This document shows, in pieces, positions 17,356-26,588 of a stretch of 64,000 nt of DNA. The position numbers were made by a program, and so were the translations under genes. Where the stretch lies: the NCBI RefSeq assembly GCF_040274945.1, contig NZ_JBEMAR010000001.1, positions 1 through 64,000 of the forward strand, given 5' to 3'. Position 1 is the stretch's first letter. The number at the start of each line of letters is the position of its first letter. The stretch comes from Carnobacterium_B sp040274945 (lineage in GTDB: Bacteria > Bacillota > Bacilli > Lactobacillales > Carnobacteriaceae). The notes under the pieces are model-generated. The model was not told where the DNA came from. It searched no databases and saw only the letters and a program-made list of their open reading frames with translations.

Positions 17356-18261
17356 TTAGACATTTCTTAAGTTGGTTAGTGTATCTTCAAACAACTTCGG
17401 TAGAGGTGCTTCAAAAGTTAAGAATTCACCAGACGTTGGGTGTTTAAACCCTAATGTCGTTGCATGCAAGAATTGTCCCTTGCCTTCTAATGTTTTTCTT
17501 GGTCCGTATATTGGGTCTCCTGCTAAAGGATAACCAATATATTTCATGTGCACACGAATTTGATGTGTTCTACCAGTTTCTAATTTCAATGAAACCAATG
17601 TAAAATCTTTAAAGCGTTCAAGAACGGTAAAGTGCGTTACAGCTGCTCTTCCACCATCAATGATATCTTGCTTTTTGCGGTCTTGTTTTGAACGCCCAAG
17701 TGGAGCATCGATCGTTCCTTTTTCATGTGGGATCACACCATGTACTAAGGCAATGTATTCTCTTAAAGACGTTTTGTCTTTTAATTGAGCAGCTAATTTT
17801 TCATGTGCAGCATCATTTTTAGCAACCATTAATAAACCTGAAGTATCCTTATCGATACGGTGAACGATTCCTGGACGTATCGTTCCGTTGATACCAGACA
17901 AATCAGTGATGTGGTGCATCAATGCGTTCACTAATGTTCCTGTTTGATGACCAGCAGAAGGATGAACAACCATTCCTTGTGCTTTATTCACGACTACGAC
18001 ATCTTCATCTTGATACACAATTTCGATTGGGATATCTTCTGCAAGTACCTCTAAAGAAACAAGCTCTGGTTCAATAATAGCAATCTCGTCTCCTGATTGT
18101 ACTTTGTAATTGGCTTTCAACTTTTCTCCATTGACAGAAACGTTGCCTTCTTTGATCCATTGTTGGATGTGCGAACGTGTAATAGACGGCAATAAGTCTG
18201 TTAAGACCTTATCTAAGCGACCTGATTCTTCGTTAATAATAAAATTATGTTCTTGTAACAT
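17356..18261 (-). CDS. rluD: RluA-family 23S rRNA pseudouridine synthase
   Basis: 301 residues: N-terminal S4 RNA-binding domain (about 14-75) and a catalytic domain with the motif GIVHRIDKDTSGLLMVAK, whose Asp is the nucleophile (about residue 138). Modifies uridines in 23S rRNA. It lies 46 bases behind lspA, the common lspA-rluD-pyrR order in Firmicutes. RluD is the best guess among RluA-type enzymes; the exact uridine cannot be read from the sequence. Confidence 0.92.
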   Translation of the reverse strand: MLQEHNFIINEESGRLDKVLTDLLPSITRSHIQQWIKEGNVSVNGEKLKANYKVQSGDEIAIIEPELVSLEVLAEDIPIEIVYQDEDVVVVNKAQGMVVHPSAGHQTGTLVNALMHHITDLSGINGTIRPGIVHRIDKDTSGLLMVAKNDAAHEKLAAQLKDKTSLREYIALVHGVIPHEKGTIDAPLGRSKQDRKKQDIIDGGRAAVTHFTVLERFKDFTLVSLKLETGRTHQIRVHMKYIGYPLAGDPIYGPRKTLEGKGQFLHATTLGFKHPTSGEFLTFEAPLPKLFEDTLTNLRNV

Positions 18262-18307
18262 GTTTGATCTCCTTCTTTAAACCCTTAATTTATCTTTAAC
18301 TAGTGGT

Positions 18308-18769
18308 TTAGTGTTTCTTTTTTTCATTTCTTTCGTCTATGAAAACAAAAATAATCATTAAGAATACTCCAATACTTAAAGACATATCGGCTACGTTAAA
18401 AATCGGAAAATTTATAACTTCTAAACGAACCATGTCGATAACATATTCAAATCGAATACGATCAATAAAATTTCCTATTGAACCAGCTAAAATAAGTGCT
18501 AAAGCAACTGAAAATAATCGACTGTTCTTGCCATATTTTTGCAAATAATAAATAACAACGCCAATTACTATAACCGTTATAATATAAAAGAACCACATTT
18601 GGCCTTCTAAAATGCTCCAAGCAGCTCCGTCATTTTGAATATACATCCATGATAAGACATTTGGAATAACTTCTACAATTTCATATAAGTCAATATTTTG
18701 CACGGTTAGAAATTTAGTGAACTGATCAACGGCCACTATTATGGCTGCCAAGATATAATATATAAACAT
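18308..18769 (-). CDS. lspA: Signal peptidase II (prolipoprotein)
   Basis: 153 residues with four membrane segments. Removes signal peptides from lipid-modified prolipoproteins. The two catalytic aspartates lie in GNFIDR (Asp103) and FNVADMSLSIG (Asp128). Substrates encoded in this window include the lipoproteins at 19020-19661 and 19688-20554. Cotranscription with rluD is likely. Confidence 0.95.
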   Translation of the reverse strand: MFIYYILAAIIVAVDQFTKFLTVQNIDLYEIVEVIPNVLSWMYIQNDGAAWSILEGQMWFFYIITVIVIGVVIYYLQKYGKNSRLFSVALALILAGSIGNFIDRIRFEYVIDMVRLEVINFPIFNVADMSLSIGVFLMIIFVFIDERNEKKKH

Positions 18770-18908
18770 ATTAGCCCTCTCTTTATCTCATTCTGGTTTC
18801 CACTTACTTATCTATTTTACATGATTCTATACCTAAGAGATAGTTTTTTCTTTTTTCCTGTTTAATATTAAATAACTGTTCATATTGCTTTAGAAATCAG
18901 GAAGCGTT

Positions 18909-18917
18909 TGCTATAAT
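18909..18917 (+). promoter_or_regulatory. Extended -10 promoter, with a cre-like sequence overlapping it
   Basis: TGCTATAAT (TGN plus TATAAT, 18909-18917) with no good -35 at 17 bases, about 100 bases before the YkyA-like gene. AGGAAGCGTTTGCT just upstream matches 12 of 14 positions of the catabolite response element consensus, so CcpA control is possible but unproven. Confidence 0.5.
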
Positions 18918-19019
18918 GGTAAGAGTTATTGATTAAATAGAAACGAAAAAAATGTGATTTTTTGTTTGTTTTTTCTTTAATTTGATGTTGTCTAAATTAA
19001 AAAAGGAGTTTTGTGCACA

Positions 19020-19661
19020 ATGAAAAAAAGATATTTAGTAACAAATTTATTTGCCGTTTCATTATTCTTAACAGCTTGCGGCAACGATGATGTTGCAAAA
19101 GCATTGGAGTCCACCACATCTGTCGAGACTCAAAATGAACAGATCGTAACTGACTTAAATGCCATTTCGGAACAAGAAAAAAACTTACAGGGAACGTTTG
19201 AAACCACGCTTTCTGAAGACGACTCATTAAGTACTCTAGCGGATAAATCTTCTGCTGTTTTTGAAAATGTGGAGAACCGTTCCTCTACCCTTTCCGAACT
19301 AAAAGAAACGGTTTCGGCAATGAAAGAAGAACAAGTTCTCTTAGAAGAAAAAACAAGCGATAAATTACCACAAGAGGAACTAACGGCATTATCTACAAAC
19401 ATAGAAAAATTGACCGCTAGCTTAGAGGAATATATTGCTCATTATGAAACAGTGTTGGCCGAACAAGAAACATACTTTTCAGATTTAGGCAAAGAAGAAG
19501 CTACTTACGAGAACCTTACTGCCGGTATGGAAGCCATTAACGAAGCTGATGCTGAAACGAAAGCATTGTTGGCTAAACTTGATCAACAGCTTGTTGCTGT
19601 ACAAGATACTCAGGCTCAATCCACAGCGTCTCTTAACGATTTAAACGAATCATCTAAATAA
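19020..19661 (+). CDS. YkyA-like putative cell-wall-binding lipoprotein
   Basis: 213-residue lipoprotein: signal segment with lipobox LTAC (Cys about residue 20), then a Ser/Thr/Glu-rich, almost wholly helical, coiled-coil-forming body. Relatives of Bacillus YkyA are described as putative cell-wall-binding lipoproteins of unknown role. I start at the ATG at 19020; GGAG is 11 bases upstream. It heads a rightward group with a deacetylase and a secreted glycosidase-like protein, 26 bases ahead of the former, which points to work at the cell envelope. Confidence 0.8.
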   Translation: MKKRYLVTNLFAVSLFLTACGNDDVAKALESTTSVETQNEQIVTDLNAISEQEKNLQGTFETTLSEDDSLSTLADKSSAVFENVENRSSTLSELKETVSAMKEEQVLLEEKTSDKLPQEELTALSTNIEKLTASLEEYIAHYETVLAEQETYFSDLGKEEATYENLTAGMEAINEADAETKALLAKLDQQLVAVQDTQAQSTASLNDLNESSK

Positions 19662-19687
19662 GCACACAATAAAGGAGTCTTTAAAAA

Positions 19688-20554
19688 ATGAAAACTATTC
19701 TATTAGGAGTATCTCTTATGAGCGCCCTTATCTTAAGCGGCTGTCAAACTGCTGATACAGCAGCTGAAGACTCAGCCACTTCTTCGCTTGCCTCAAACAC
19801 AAGTGAGTCTCAATCAAGTAGCACGGAAGAATCTTCTACAAGTGAAAAAAGCAGTGAAGCTCAAAGTTCAGTAGAGTCATCAGAGGAGCCAGCTGATACA
19901 CAAGAAGCGTTTCGATACCATATCAATCCAACTACCTCAGTTGTAGAACCAATCGATGAAGCTGTTGACCCTAAAATAGCTCTTTTAACTTTTGATGATT
20001 CTCCTGATCAGCATGCCGTAGAAATAGCTGAACAATTGAAAGCAATCAATGCCCCTGCCATCTTCTTTGTTAACGGTATGTACATAGAATCAGATGAAGG
20101 TAAAGATAAGCTGAAACAAATTTATGATATGGGATTTGAAATCGGAAACCATACTCAAACACATCCCAACTTAAGTACCATCAGTCCAGAAAAACAACGT
20201 GAAGAAATCTTACAGACCAATCAATTGATTTATGAAGTAACTGGTGAAAAACCACACTTTTTTCGCGCACCTCATGGCGTAACAACGGAAACATCTGATG
20301 CTGTAATGGCTGAAGAAGGCATGGTTTCAATGAACTGGACGTATGGATACGATTGGGAAGCAGATTACCAAACAAGCGAAGCCTTATCTGATATCATGTT
20401 AAACACGGAATATTTAAATAATGGTGCAAACCTATTGATGCATGATCGTTCATGGACGAATGAAGCGGTTGTTTCCATTGCTGAAGGCTTAATCGAAAAA
20501 GGGTTTACCTTAGTTGACCCTAATCTTATTGAATCACCTGAAAGAGAGGAATAA
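19688..20554 (+). CDS. Polysaccharide deacetylase lipoprotein (NodB domain)
   Basis: 288 residues. Lipobox LSGC at residues 16-19, a Ser/Thr/Glu-rich linker to about residue 75, then a carbohydrate esterase 4 domain. Motif 1 is LLTFDDSPD with the catalytic Asp pair, motif 2 is HTQTHPN with both metal histidines, motif 3 is FRAPHG and the last motif is LLMHD. Such enzymes remove acetyl groups from peptidoglycan or other glycans and can give lysozyme resistance. The usual DDGP reads DDSP here, a mild deviation. Membrane-anchored, facing outward. Confidence 0.92.
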   Translation: MKTILLGVSLMSALILSGCQTADTAAEDSATSSLASNTSESQSSSTEESSTSEKSSEAQSSVESSEEPADTQEAFRYHINPTTSVVEPIDEAVDPKIALLTFDDSPDQHAVEIAEQLKAINAPAIFFVNGMYIESDEGKDKLKQIYDMGFEIGNHTQTHPNLSTISPEKQREEILQTNQLIYEVTGEKPHFFRAPHGVTTETSDAVMAEEGMVSMNWTYGYDWEADYQTSEALSDIMLNTEYLNNGANLLMHDRSWTNEAVVSIAEGLIEKGFTLVDPNLIESPEREE

Positions 20555-20560
20555 AAAAGC

Positions 20561-21772
20561 ATGAAAAAAAGTGCATCATTTTGGCTTGGTTTACTAGCAA
20601 CAACGAGCATCGGTTTCGCTCCTCTTGCAGTATCAGCTGAAGAAAATCCCGAACCAACTTTACTAGAAATCAATTCAGAACCAATCCTCAGCACACCCGC
20701 TGAGTTTCCTTCACAATTCGCTTACGATAGTGGCATCACTATTGAGTATCCTGAGAATGGCGTAAAAGGAATTTATGTGACAGCTTACTCAGCTGGTGGA
20801 ACAGATAAAATGAAAGAATTGATTAACTTTGTTAATACCAGTGGACTAAATGCTATGGTCATTGATGTCAAAGACGATGTTGGAAATATGACAATGGATC
20901 TTCAATCTGAAAATGAAATTGTTCAAAAAAGTACAGAAAAATTTGTGACCGATCCAGCGGCTATGATGAAACAATTGGAAGAAAATGAAGTCTACCCGAT
21001 TGCTCGTGTCGTTGTCTTTAAAGACACGTTACTAGCTGAAGCTAGACCAGACCTTTCTTTCAAAAAAGCAGATGGCAGTGTTTGGAAAAATGGCAATGGC
21101 GATGCATTTGTTAACCCTTTTTCTAAAGAAGTCTGGGATTACAACGTTGAAGTGGCTAAGCAAGCTGCTAAAATGGGCTTCAAAGAAATCCAATTTGACT
21201 ATGTTCGTTACCCGGAAGGTTTCGAAAATGAAAGTGATTCATTAACCTATACCCGCGGAGACTATGAAACAAGTGAATTAGATGATGTTCAACAACGCGT
21301 TGAAGCAGTAACTGATTTTGTTGAATACGCTCGTGAAGAGTTAAAACCGTATGGCGTTGAAGTATCCGTAGATATTTTTGGTTATGCAGCTACTGTTCCC
21401 GAAGCTCCAGGTATTGGACAAAACTTTTCTAAAATTTCAGAAAATGTCGATGTCATTTCATCTATGATCTATCCAAGTCACTGGAATTCTTACTTCGGTA
21501 TCAGCAAACCTGATTTAGAACCTTATAAATTAGTGGCTGAATACATGAAAGTAGAAAACAACTTGTTAGCAGGCTTAGAAACTCCTCCTCAATCCAGACC
21601 TTGGATACAAGATTTTACAGCTTCTTACTTAGGTGCAGGGAATTACCAAAATTATGGTGCCGCACAAGTCGAAGACCAAATAAGAGCCTTACACGATGCT
21701 GGAGTAAATGAATTTTTACTATGGGACGCATCCAACAGTTACACTGAAGGCGTTAATTACAATATGGAATAA
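20561..21772 (+). CDS. Secreted glycoside hydrolase-like protein (DUF4015)
   Basis: 403 residues with a signal peptide ending about AVSA-EE (residues 24-28) and no lipobox. The body is a TIM-barrel-like domain with GVKGIYVTAYSAGG near residue 68, FKEIQFDYVRYPEGF near 205 and VSVDIFGYAA near 270, typical of the DUF4015 putative glycosidases. It starts seven bases after the deacetylase, so the two are coupled. Likely acts on wall or extracellular polysaccharide; no substrate can be named. Confidence 0.85.
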   Translation: MKKSASFWLGLLATTSIGFAPLAVSAEENPEPTLLEINSEPILSTPAEFPSQFAYDSGITIEYPENGVKGIYVTAYSAGGTDKMKELINFVNTSGLNAMVIDVKDDVGNMTMDLQSENEIVQKSTEKFVTDPAAMMKQLEENEVYPIARVVVFKDTLLAEARPDLSFKKADGSVWKNGNGDAFVNPFSKEVWDYNVEVAKQAAKMGFKEIQFDYVRYPEGFENESDSLTYTRGDYETSELDDVQQRVEAVTDFVEYAREELKPYGVEVSVDIFGYAATVPEAPGIGQNFSKISENVDVISSMIYPSHWNSYFGISKPDLEPYKLVAEYMKVENNLLAGLETPPQSRPWIQDFTASYLGAGNYQNYGAAQVEDQIRALHDAGVNEFLLWDASNSYTEGVNYNME

Positions 21773-21811
21773 AGTGACCTATTCTTACCTTTCTCGAATA
21801 GGTAAACAAAG

Positions 21812-21842
21812 AACCCCCTCTTATTGTAGAGGAGGTTTTTTG
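21812..21842 (+). terminator. Terminator of the cell-envelope operon
   Basis: Stem AACCCCCTC / GAGGAGGTT with one mismatch, eight-base loop and a following T6 run, 40 bases after the stop codon of the glycosidase-like gene. Confidence 0.85.
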
Positions 21843-22016
21843 TTTACTGGAGATTGCATACAAAAAAGGTCAACATTGATGTATACATACTTAAAAATAG
21901 AAACGTATAGACAAGAAGCCTCCATTCCGTAAAAAACAATTCATTTATAAGTGCCTCGTTGTTCTGACACATTAAAGACGAACACATTGTAATTAAACAA
22001 GGAGCCTCTTTATTTT

Positions 22017-22511
22017 CTAAAATACTTGAGAGTCTAATACTTTCCATTTATCAAGAATCCAGCTTTTATCGATAAAAATTTCTTTTTGAATGTATTCTTT
22101 TGCTTTTAATACTAGAAGAGAAGAATTATTCTCAGTTAATTCTTCCAGAGGTAACCATAGGGAACCTGCAGAGTCTTGACCAAGGAATTGATCTACCTTT
22201 TCATAATTTTCTCCTACAAAAGAATCGATCTCATAAAAAGTAGCTATATGATTATTCATATTGGTATCTTCATAGCTCCATGGATACAGAAAATTAACTA
22301 CACCTAACTGTTGAAAGGCTCTCACTGTTAGATTAGTTTCTTCTTTGAATTCTCTAACTAAAGTATCTTTTAATGTTTCTCCAAATTCTTGACTACCTCC
22401 AGGTAAATCAAATCTATTACTATAGGGGCCACTTGTTTTTTTGATAACTAAAAGTTTATTTTTTCTATAAAGTATTCCGTAAACTCCAAATGCCCTATGG
22501 TATCTATCCAT
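22017..22511 (-). CDS. NUDIX hydrolase
   Basis: 164 residues. A full Nudix box is present: GGSQEFGETLKDTLVREFKE followed by ETNL, around residues 40-63. NUDIX enzymes cleave nucleoside diphosphates linked to another group; the substrate cannot be told. GGGGAA lies seven bases upstream of the ATG. First gene of the accessory region; the next gene on this strand upstream is the HIT-like one, 62 bases away. Confidence 0.88.
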   Translation of the reverse strand: MDRYHRAFGVYGILYRKNKLLVIKKTSGPYSNRFDLPGGSQEFGETLKDTLVREFKEETNLTVRAFQQLGVVNFLYPWSYEDTNMNNHIATFYEIDSFVGENYEKVDQFLGQDSAGSLWLPLEELTENNSSLLVLKAKEYIQKEIFIDKSWILDKWKVLDSQVF

Positions 22512-22573
22512 ACTTATATTCCCCTTTTAACTTATGTAATTGTAGTTAGGTATGTTACATGATTAACTAACTA

Positions 22574-23026
22574 TTAGGAATAATAATTGTTTAAATAATC
22601 TAGAATGCTATTGCGTATTTCATCGTGTTTTTTAGGATTATAAGCCGTTTCCTTTTTTTGCCAGTTAGAACTATCATACAACCACACAGGCATACGTCTT
22701 CTCTCTTCTTTTTCCCATTCAAAACGTGTAAAAACATGAGCATGTAAATAATTATCAGTATTTCCTAAAATATCATAGTTCACTCTTATAGGATTGCAAC
22801 TATGAATAATAGCATCCCCTAAAATACTCATATCGGAAAGAAACTGTTCCCGCTCCTCTAAAGGTAAATCATTTAAAGAATGCACTTCTCTTTTTGGTAA
22901 TAAAACACAATATCCGGGTAAAAACTGTACATCTCCAAAAACAGCATAACCACCTTTTAATTCTTTTATCAACATTGGATTAGTCCCATTTTTTGCAGAT
23001 AAAACTCGGTTCTCGTACCATTCCAT
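22574..23026 (-). CDS. HIT-like nucleotide-binding protein
   Basis: 150 residues resembling the histidine triad superfamily. The C-terminal strand reads YLHAHVFTRFEWE: the H-x-H part of the triad is present but the third histidine is replaced (Thr/Arg), so it may be a diverged Ap4A hydrolase- or GalT-like member or an inactive one. AAGGAG precedes the ATG. A remnant of a GNAT gene lies just upstream. Confidence 0.65.
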   Translation of the reverse strand: MEWYENRVLSAKNGTNPMLIKELKGGYAVFGDVQFLPGYCVLLPKREVHSLNDLPLEEREQFLSDMSILGDAIIHSCNPIRVNYDILGNTDNYLHAHVFTRFEWEKEERRRMPVWLYDSSNWQKKETAYNPKKHDEIRNSILDYLNNYYS

Positions 23027-23108
23027 GAAAACACTCCTTTTCTATTTGAATGCTGATGATTTCATCTTCATTGATTCCGATATAGCTATTATTGATGGTT
23101 CCTGTCAC

Positions 23109-23144
23109 AAAAAGAATTGTATATCCAAATACAATTCTTTTTTT
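23109..23144 (-). terminator. Hairpin terminator inside a gene remnant
   Basis: Perfect 14-bp arms AAAAAGAATTGTAT and complement with a short loop, T-runs on both sides. On the minus strand it lies at the end of the GNAT remnant and before the HIT-like gene, so it probably once ended the GNAT gene. Confidence 0.65.
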
Positions 23145-23213
23145 CATTGTCCAAGAACCACCACTATCTTGATATACTTTTTCAAACCCTACCTTTTCAT
23201 ATAAATACTTTTT
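23136..23213 (-). pseudogene. 3' remnant of a GNAT acetyltransferase gene
   Basis: The minus strand encodes KKYLYEKVGFEKVYQDSG followed by GSWTMKK, a typical end of a GNAT acetyltransferase (LYEKVGF motif). An in-frame TAA lies directly before it and no 5' part remains; the reading frame runs on through the terminator without the usual stop. Only the last ~25 codons of the gene are left. Confidence 0.6.
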
Positions 23214-23263
23214 TTAGTGAAGATTAAGTCTTTCAGTGTTTTAAATGATAACTAAAAAATTTA

Positions 23264-23452
23264 TTATTTTTTTCTTCTGACTCTTATAAGTTCAATTACA
23301 GTAAGTGCTATAGCGGTATATAATCCTCCACCGATAAAGTCTTTATTTACTATATACTCAATTGAAATACCAATAATACTAGTAATTACCATTATTACTA
23401 TGACATTAGCATACGGGTGCTTTTCAGCGAACTCTTTATAGATACCAAACAC
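23264..23452 (-). CDS. Small membrane protein (62 aa, two TM segments)
   Basis: 62 residues, GTG start with GAGGTGA seven bases upstream. Two hydrophobic segments (about 15-35 and 40-56) with a basic end IRVRRKK, predicting a small inner-membrane protein. No family recognised. Alone between a gene remnant and another small membrane gene. Confidence 0.5.
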   Translation of the reverse strand: MFGIYKEFAEKHPYANVIVIMVITSIIGISIEYIVNKDFIGGGLYTAIALTVIELIRVRRKK

Positions 23453-23588
23453 ACACTCACCTCTAATCTATATATAGCTACTTTGATTTGTATTTAGTTG
23501 CATCCACTTTCATTTTTGATTCTTTTACTGTGGCTTCTGTTAATCTCAATCGCTTTTTTATTTTGTTTGAGTTCTTAATAGTTGTAAG

Positions 23589-23813
23589 TTATAACTCATT
23601 ATGACTTCTATGACTTTTAATAAAAAAAATAATTTTAGATACGACATAAAAGTAAATTACATAGAAGATTAAAAAATATCCCCAACGAACTAAACTGTTC
23701 CCTAATGTTAAAAAATCGAGCATAGGTAACTGACTTTGAGTGAAAAAAGTTAAGAAAATAGCCAGAGTAACGGTTACAATTGTTAACAAAATGTCTATTG
23801 TTTTTTCCTTCAT
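23589..23813 (-). CDS. Small membrane protein (74 aa, two TM segments)
   Basis: 74 residues with hydrophobic stretches at about 8-25 and 43-65 separated by a polar loop. GAAGGAT precedes the ATG. I do not recognise the family. It lies between a copy of the intergenic repeat (23917-23947) and the 62-residue membrane gene. Confidence 0.5.
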   Translation of the reverse strand: MKEKTIDILLTIVTVTLAIFLTFFTQSQLPMLDFLTLGNSLVRWGYFLIFYVIYFYVVSKIIFFIKSHRSHNEL

Positions 23814-23916
23814 CCTAAATCCTTCATAATTTGAATACTTGATTTTATTTATTCTACTACGTGATCGTGTATTGAAGACCGTTATAAAAAAATGACCCTA
23901 TCGAAACAAGATTTCG

Positions 23917-23947
23917 GATACATGATTTTATGTAATTTCATGTATTA
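23917..23947. repeat. Intergenic palindromic repeat, copy 1
   Basis: ATACATGA and TCATGTAT form 8-bp inverted arms around a 12-base AT-rich centre (TTTTATGTAATT). A small hairpin CGAAA/TTTCG abuts it. Sits behind the SEC-C gene. Best-conserved copy of a family found between genes from 23.9 to 48.8 kb. Confidence 0.8.
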
Positions 23948-23995
23948 AAGAAATAAAAATTTAATTTTTCAGACGCAAACAACGCCATTAGAAGT

Positions 23996-25378
23996 CTATA
24001 TACAACACTTTTTATATTTCTTACCACTTCCGCATGGACATGGATCATTTCTACCAATTTTTATATTATTCCTATTTATGTGACTACGTTGCATCTCTTT
24101 TATATTTAAACTTGGGATTAATCCTTTTGATAAGTAGGAATGTTTTCTGAGGTGATAAACTAACTCAAGTATATATATAATGATTGAAAAATTCTCTACA
24201 CATAAGTTTGCAAAATCCATAAGATACATGCTTTCTTGCTTAGTCTTACCACGATGACTATCTGTAAATACTATTTTTTGAGAACTATAATCTATTTCAT
24301 TATCAAAGTGTTGAATTGCATTTCTAACACGATTTTTCAAGCTATTAGTTGGAGTACTAAAGGGTTCCAAATCATTGATATAATCTAATTTTTTATACTT
24401 TGACCCTATTTTTAAAACTTCATCATATGTTTTATCATTAGCACAAATTTTGTAGTCATTTCGAGAACTAATATTATTTAGTGCAATTACGATATCTATA
24501 TTATCTAATATCCACTCATAACTCTTAGCATAGAAATCCGAAAGCTCTTCAAAATTTGTAGTCATTATACCGTAGATCTCCTTGTCAACAGTACTTAGAG
24601 ATTCAGTATTTCTCAATGCTACAACTGGGAGTAGTTGTTCATATATTTTTGAAAAAGCGTCAACTAGTTTAAAAGCTTTCTTTTCAATATTATTAAATTG
24701 AGAAGATATACTATCAACAAATTTTTGAATTTCTTTTATACTCTCTTTATTGTTAAGTATTAACTTAGAAATCTCTTCATACTCTTTTAAAATATCAGGT
24801 TGTAGAGCAGAAGTGAGTCCAGTAGTTGTTAAAAGTAATTGGTGTAAAATTATGCTGGCGTCTAACTCATTAGTTACTTTAGAAAAAAATATAAAATCAT
24901 AGTTACTTATTTCAATTTCAAGCTTTGGGTAAAGTAAAGGACCTTGATTATTCCATAATAAATCAAAGTATGGTTTCAATTTTTTCCATCTACTTCCAAA
25001 ATATTTAGCAAATTCCATTGGATTTTTATATGCTTCTGGGGATTTTGAACCCGCTCCATATAACATAGTATTTCTAATAAAAGGCGAAACATCGTACTCA
25101 TTTAGGTCACGTATGTACATTTTCTTTGTAGGAAATTCTGCGGATAATTCTGCGCAATGGTATTTTTCTTTTAAACTTATATCCCTATCATTAATATGTG
25201 CATTCTCTAATTCAAGTTTTAAACCTATTTGTTCTTGATTAATAATCAATTTTCCATAAATATGTGTTGAACATATTGGACAATGCAGATTAAACGGAAT
25301 ATCAAAGTAGCCTATCTGAGATCTAAGATTAATTGTTGTTTCACATACATTGCAATTAATAAATTTATTGTCTATCAT
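23996..25378 (-). CDS. SEC-C zinc-binding protein with HEPN-like motif
   Basis: 460 residues. N-terminus has two CxxC pairs (Cys9/Cys12 and Cys33/Cys36), a zinc-ribbon. The C-terminus is a SEC-C motif: GRNDPCPCGSGKKYKKCC. Near residue 352 lies RNAIQH, an R-x4-H motif with Asn in second place as in HEPN ribonucleases, flanked by helices (about 190-300 and 385-415). The function is unknown; a HEPN RNase or RNA-binding role is inference. It lies 58 bases behind the 270-residue membrane protein, so both may form an operon. Confidence 0.7.
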   Translation of the reverse strand: MIDNKFINCNVCETTINLRSQIGYFDIPFNLHCPICSTHIYGKLIINQEQIGLKLELENAHINDRDISLKEKYHCAELSAEFPTKKMYIRDLNEYDVSPFIRNTMLYGAGSKSPEAYKNPMEFAKYFGSRWKKLKPYFDLLWNNQGPLLYPKLEIEISNYDFIFFSKVTNELDASIILHQLLLTTTGLTSALQPDILKEYEEISKLILNNKESIKEIQKFVDSISSQFNNIEKKAFKLVDAFSKIYEQLLPVVALRNTESLSTVDKEIYGIMTTNFEELSDFYAKSYEWILDNIDIVIALNNISSRNDYKICANDKTYDEVLKIGSKYKKLDYINDLEPFSTPTNSLKNRVRNAIQHFDNEIDYSSQKIVFTDSHRGKTKQESMYLMDFANLCVENFSIIIYILELVYHLRKHSYLSKGLIPSLNIKEMQRSHINRNNIKIGRNDPCPCGSGKKYKKCCI

Positions 25379-25436
25379 TTTATAACCCCCTTTGAAAATA
25401 TTTTTTTATTATCTAGCTTTACTTATAAATAATTGA

Positions 25437-26249
25437 CTATTTATTTATCTTTCTATTATTTTTTTCTGTTTCTATAAGTATTTTTGCTTCTTTTTTTCCT
25501 AATTCAAATTTCTTCTTGGTTTCTGCCTTATTTAAATCAGTGATTTTCAACTTAATTATATCCATTGGTTCTATAGTAATACCCGTATAGTCACTTTTTA
25601 ACCGTGATACTAATTCAGCAGCTAACCAGTACAAAGTTTGTTTGTCTTTAGATTTTATATCTTCAGATTCTTTTTCGTGCTCTTCTGAAGATATTTTATA
25701 ACTTAGTTGCATTAAGATACCCGCAATTAGTATGGCTTCTTCTGAACCATAAATTACTAATAAATTCATTATATCTATTACATGTTGTTTATTTTCATCT
25801 TCCACAGGTGTTCTTTTACCTTTAATTTTAGCTTTTCCAAATTTAGTTGGATCCGTAATTACAAGAGTAAACTCTGTTACTATTTTTTTTAATTCATCTC
25901 CATTTTGGGTCCTATAGAAAGCTTCTCTTTGAATTTCTTTTGTATTATTTTTTTCTGTTTCTTTTAATTTTTGATCTTGATTATACTTTAATTTATTTAA
26001 TAGATATTGGATAAGCAACGCTAGAATTCCATACTGCATTAATATTTTAAAAAATTCTATTGAGTTAACAAATTGAAAGATGGTTAGGAATACATCTTTA
26101 ATATAAAGCCCTATCGTAATGGTACTTAGTAAAAACAATAAAATCTCCTCCTTTGTATATTTTTCAACTTTTTTTAGAGGTTCCAACATATTTTCAAGCC
26201 ATTCATTAACATAAAATACCAAAAAATTTCCATATCCAGAACACTCCAC
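25437..26249 (-). CDS. Membrane-anchored hypothetical protein
   Basis: About 270 residues from a GTG at 26249, or fewer: no clear ribosome binding site precedes the GTG and the first ATG in frame is at residue 21. Two N-terminal hydrophobic segments (about 36-60 and 65-85) are followed by a long charged, helical cytoplasmic part rich in Lys and Glu. No recognised domain. It lies just upstream of the SEC-C/HEPN-like gene on the same strand and may anchor or control it. Confidence 0.55.
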   Translation of the reverse strand: MECSGYGNFLVFYVNEWLENMLEPLKKVEKYTKEEILLFLLSTITIGLYIKDVFLTIFQFVNSIEFFKILMQYGILALLIQYLLNKLKYNQDQKLKETEKNNTKEIQREAFYRTQNGDELKKIVTEFTLVITDPTKFGKAKIKGKRTPVEDENKQHVIDIMNLLVIYGSEEAILIAGILMQLSYKISSEEHEKESEDIKSKDKQTLYWLAAELVSRLKSDYTGITIEPMDIIKLKITDLNKAETKKKFELGKKEAKILIETEKNNRKINK

Positions 26250-26588
26250 TTTATTAAAAGTGATTTAACTTGCTGAAGTAAATTGATTTATTCTTTTCTT
26301 TAGAGTTCGTCTATTGGATAAATACTTATCAAATTACTTTCTTACAAGTGAGTATACCTTATAGATAATAATATTTAATGCTTTTTTTAGAAAAGTAACT
26401 ATCTATAAAAAAACTTGTCTTAATAAATTTATAAATAACTATTTTTAAGCAATTACAGGTATTCTACTGCCGACACTTCGTTAGATTGGGTGTCAATTAT
26501 TTGGTTTGTTTTATTAATGTTATTTTGTATCTATAGGGAATACTGTAGCAGATCATAAAAATCACAAATTTTATAAAATACATACGAT

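Noticed and set aside
18816..18836. TTACATGATTCTAT near the lspA promoter as another repeat copy
   Set aside because: The 13-base match is exact on one side but the second arm is absent and the position is outside the accessory region; chance cannot be excluded.
21843..22047. 67-codon leftward frame overlapping the NUDIX stop
   Set aside because: Overlaps the NUDIX gene end, has a Cys/Met-rich composition unlike a protein and no convincing ribosome binding site.
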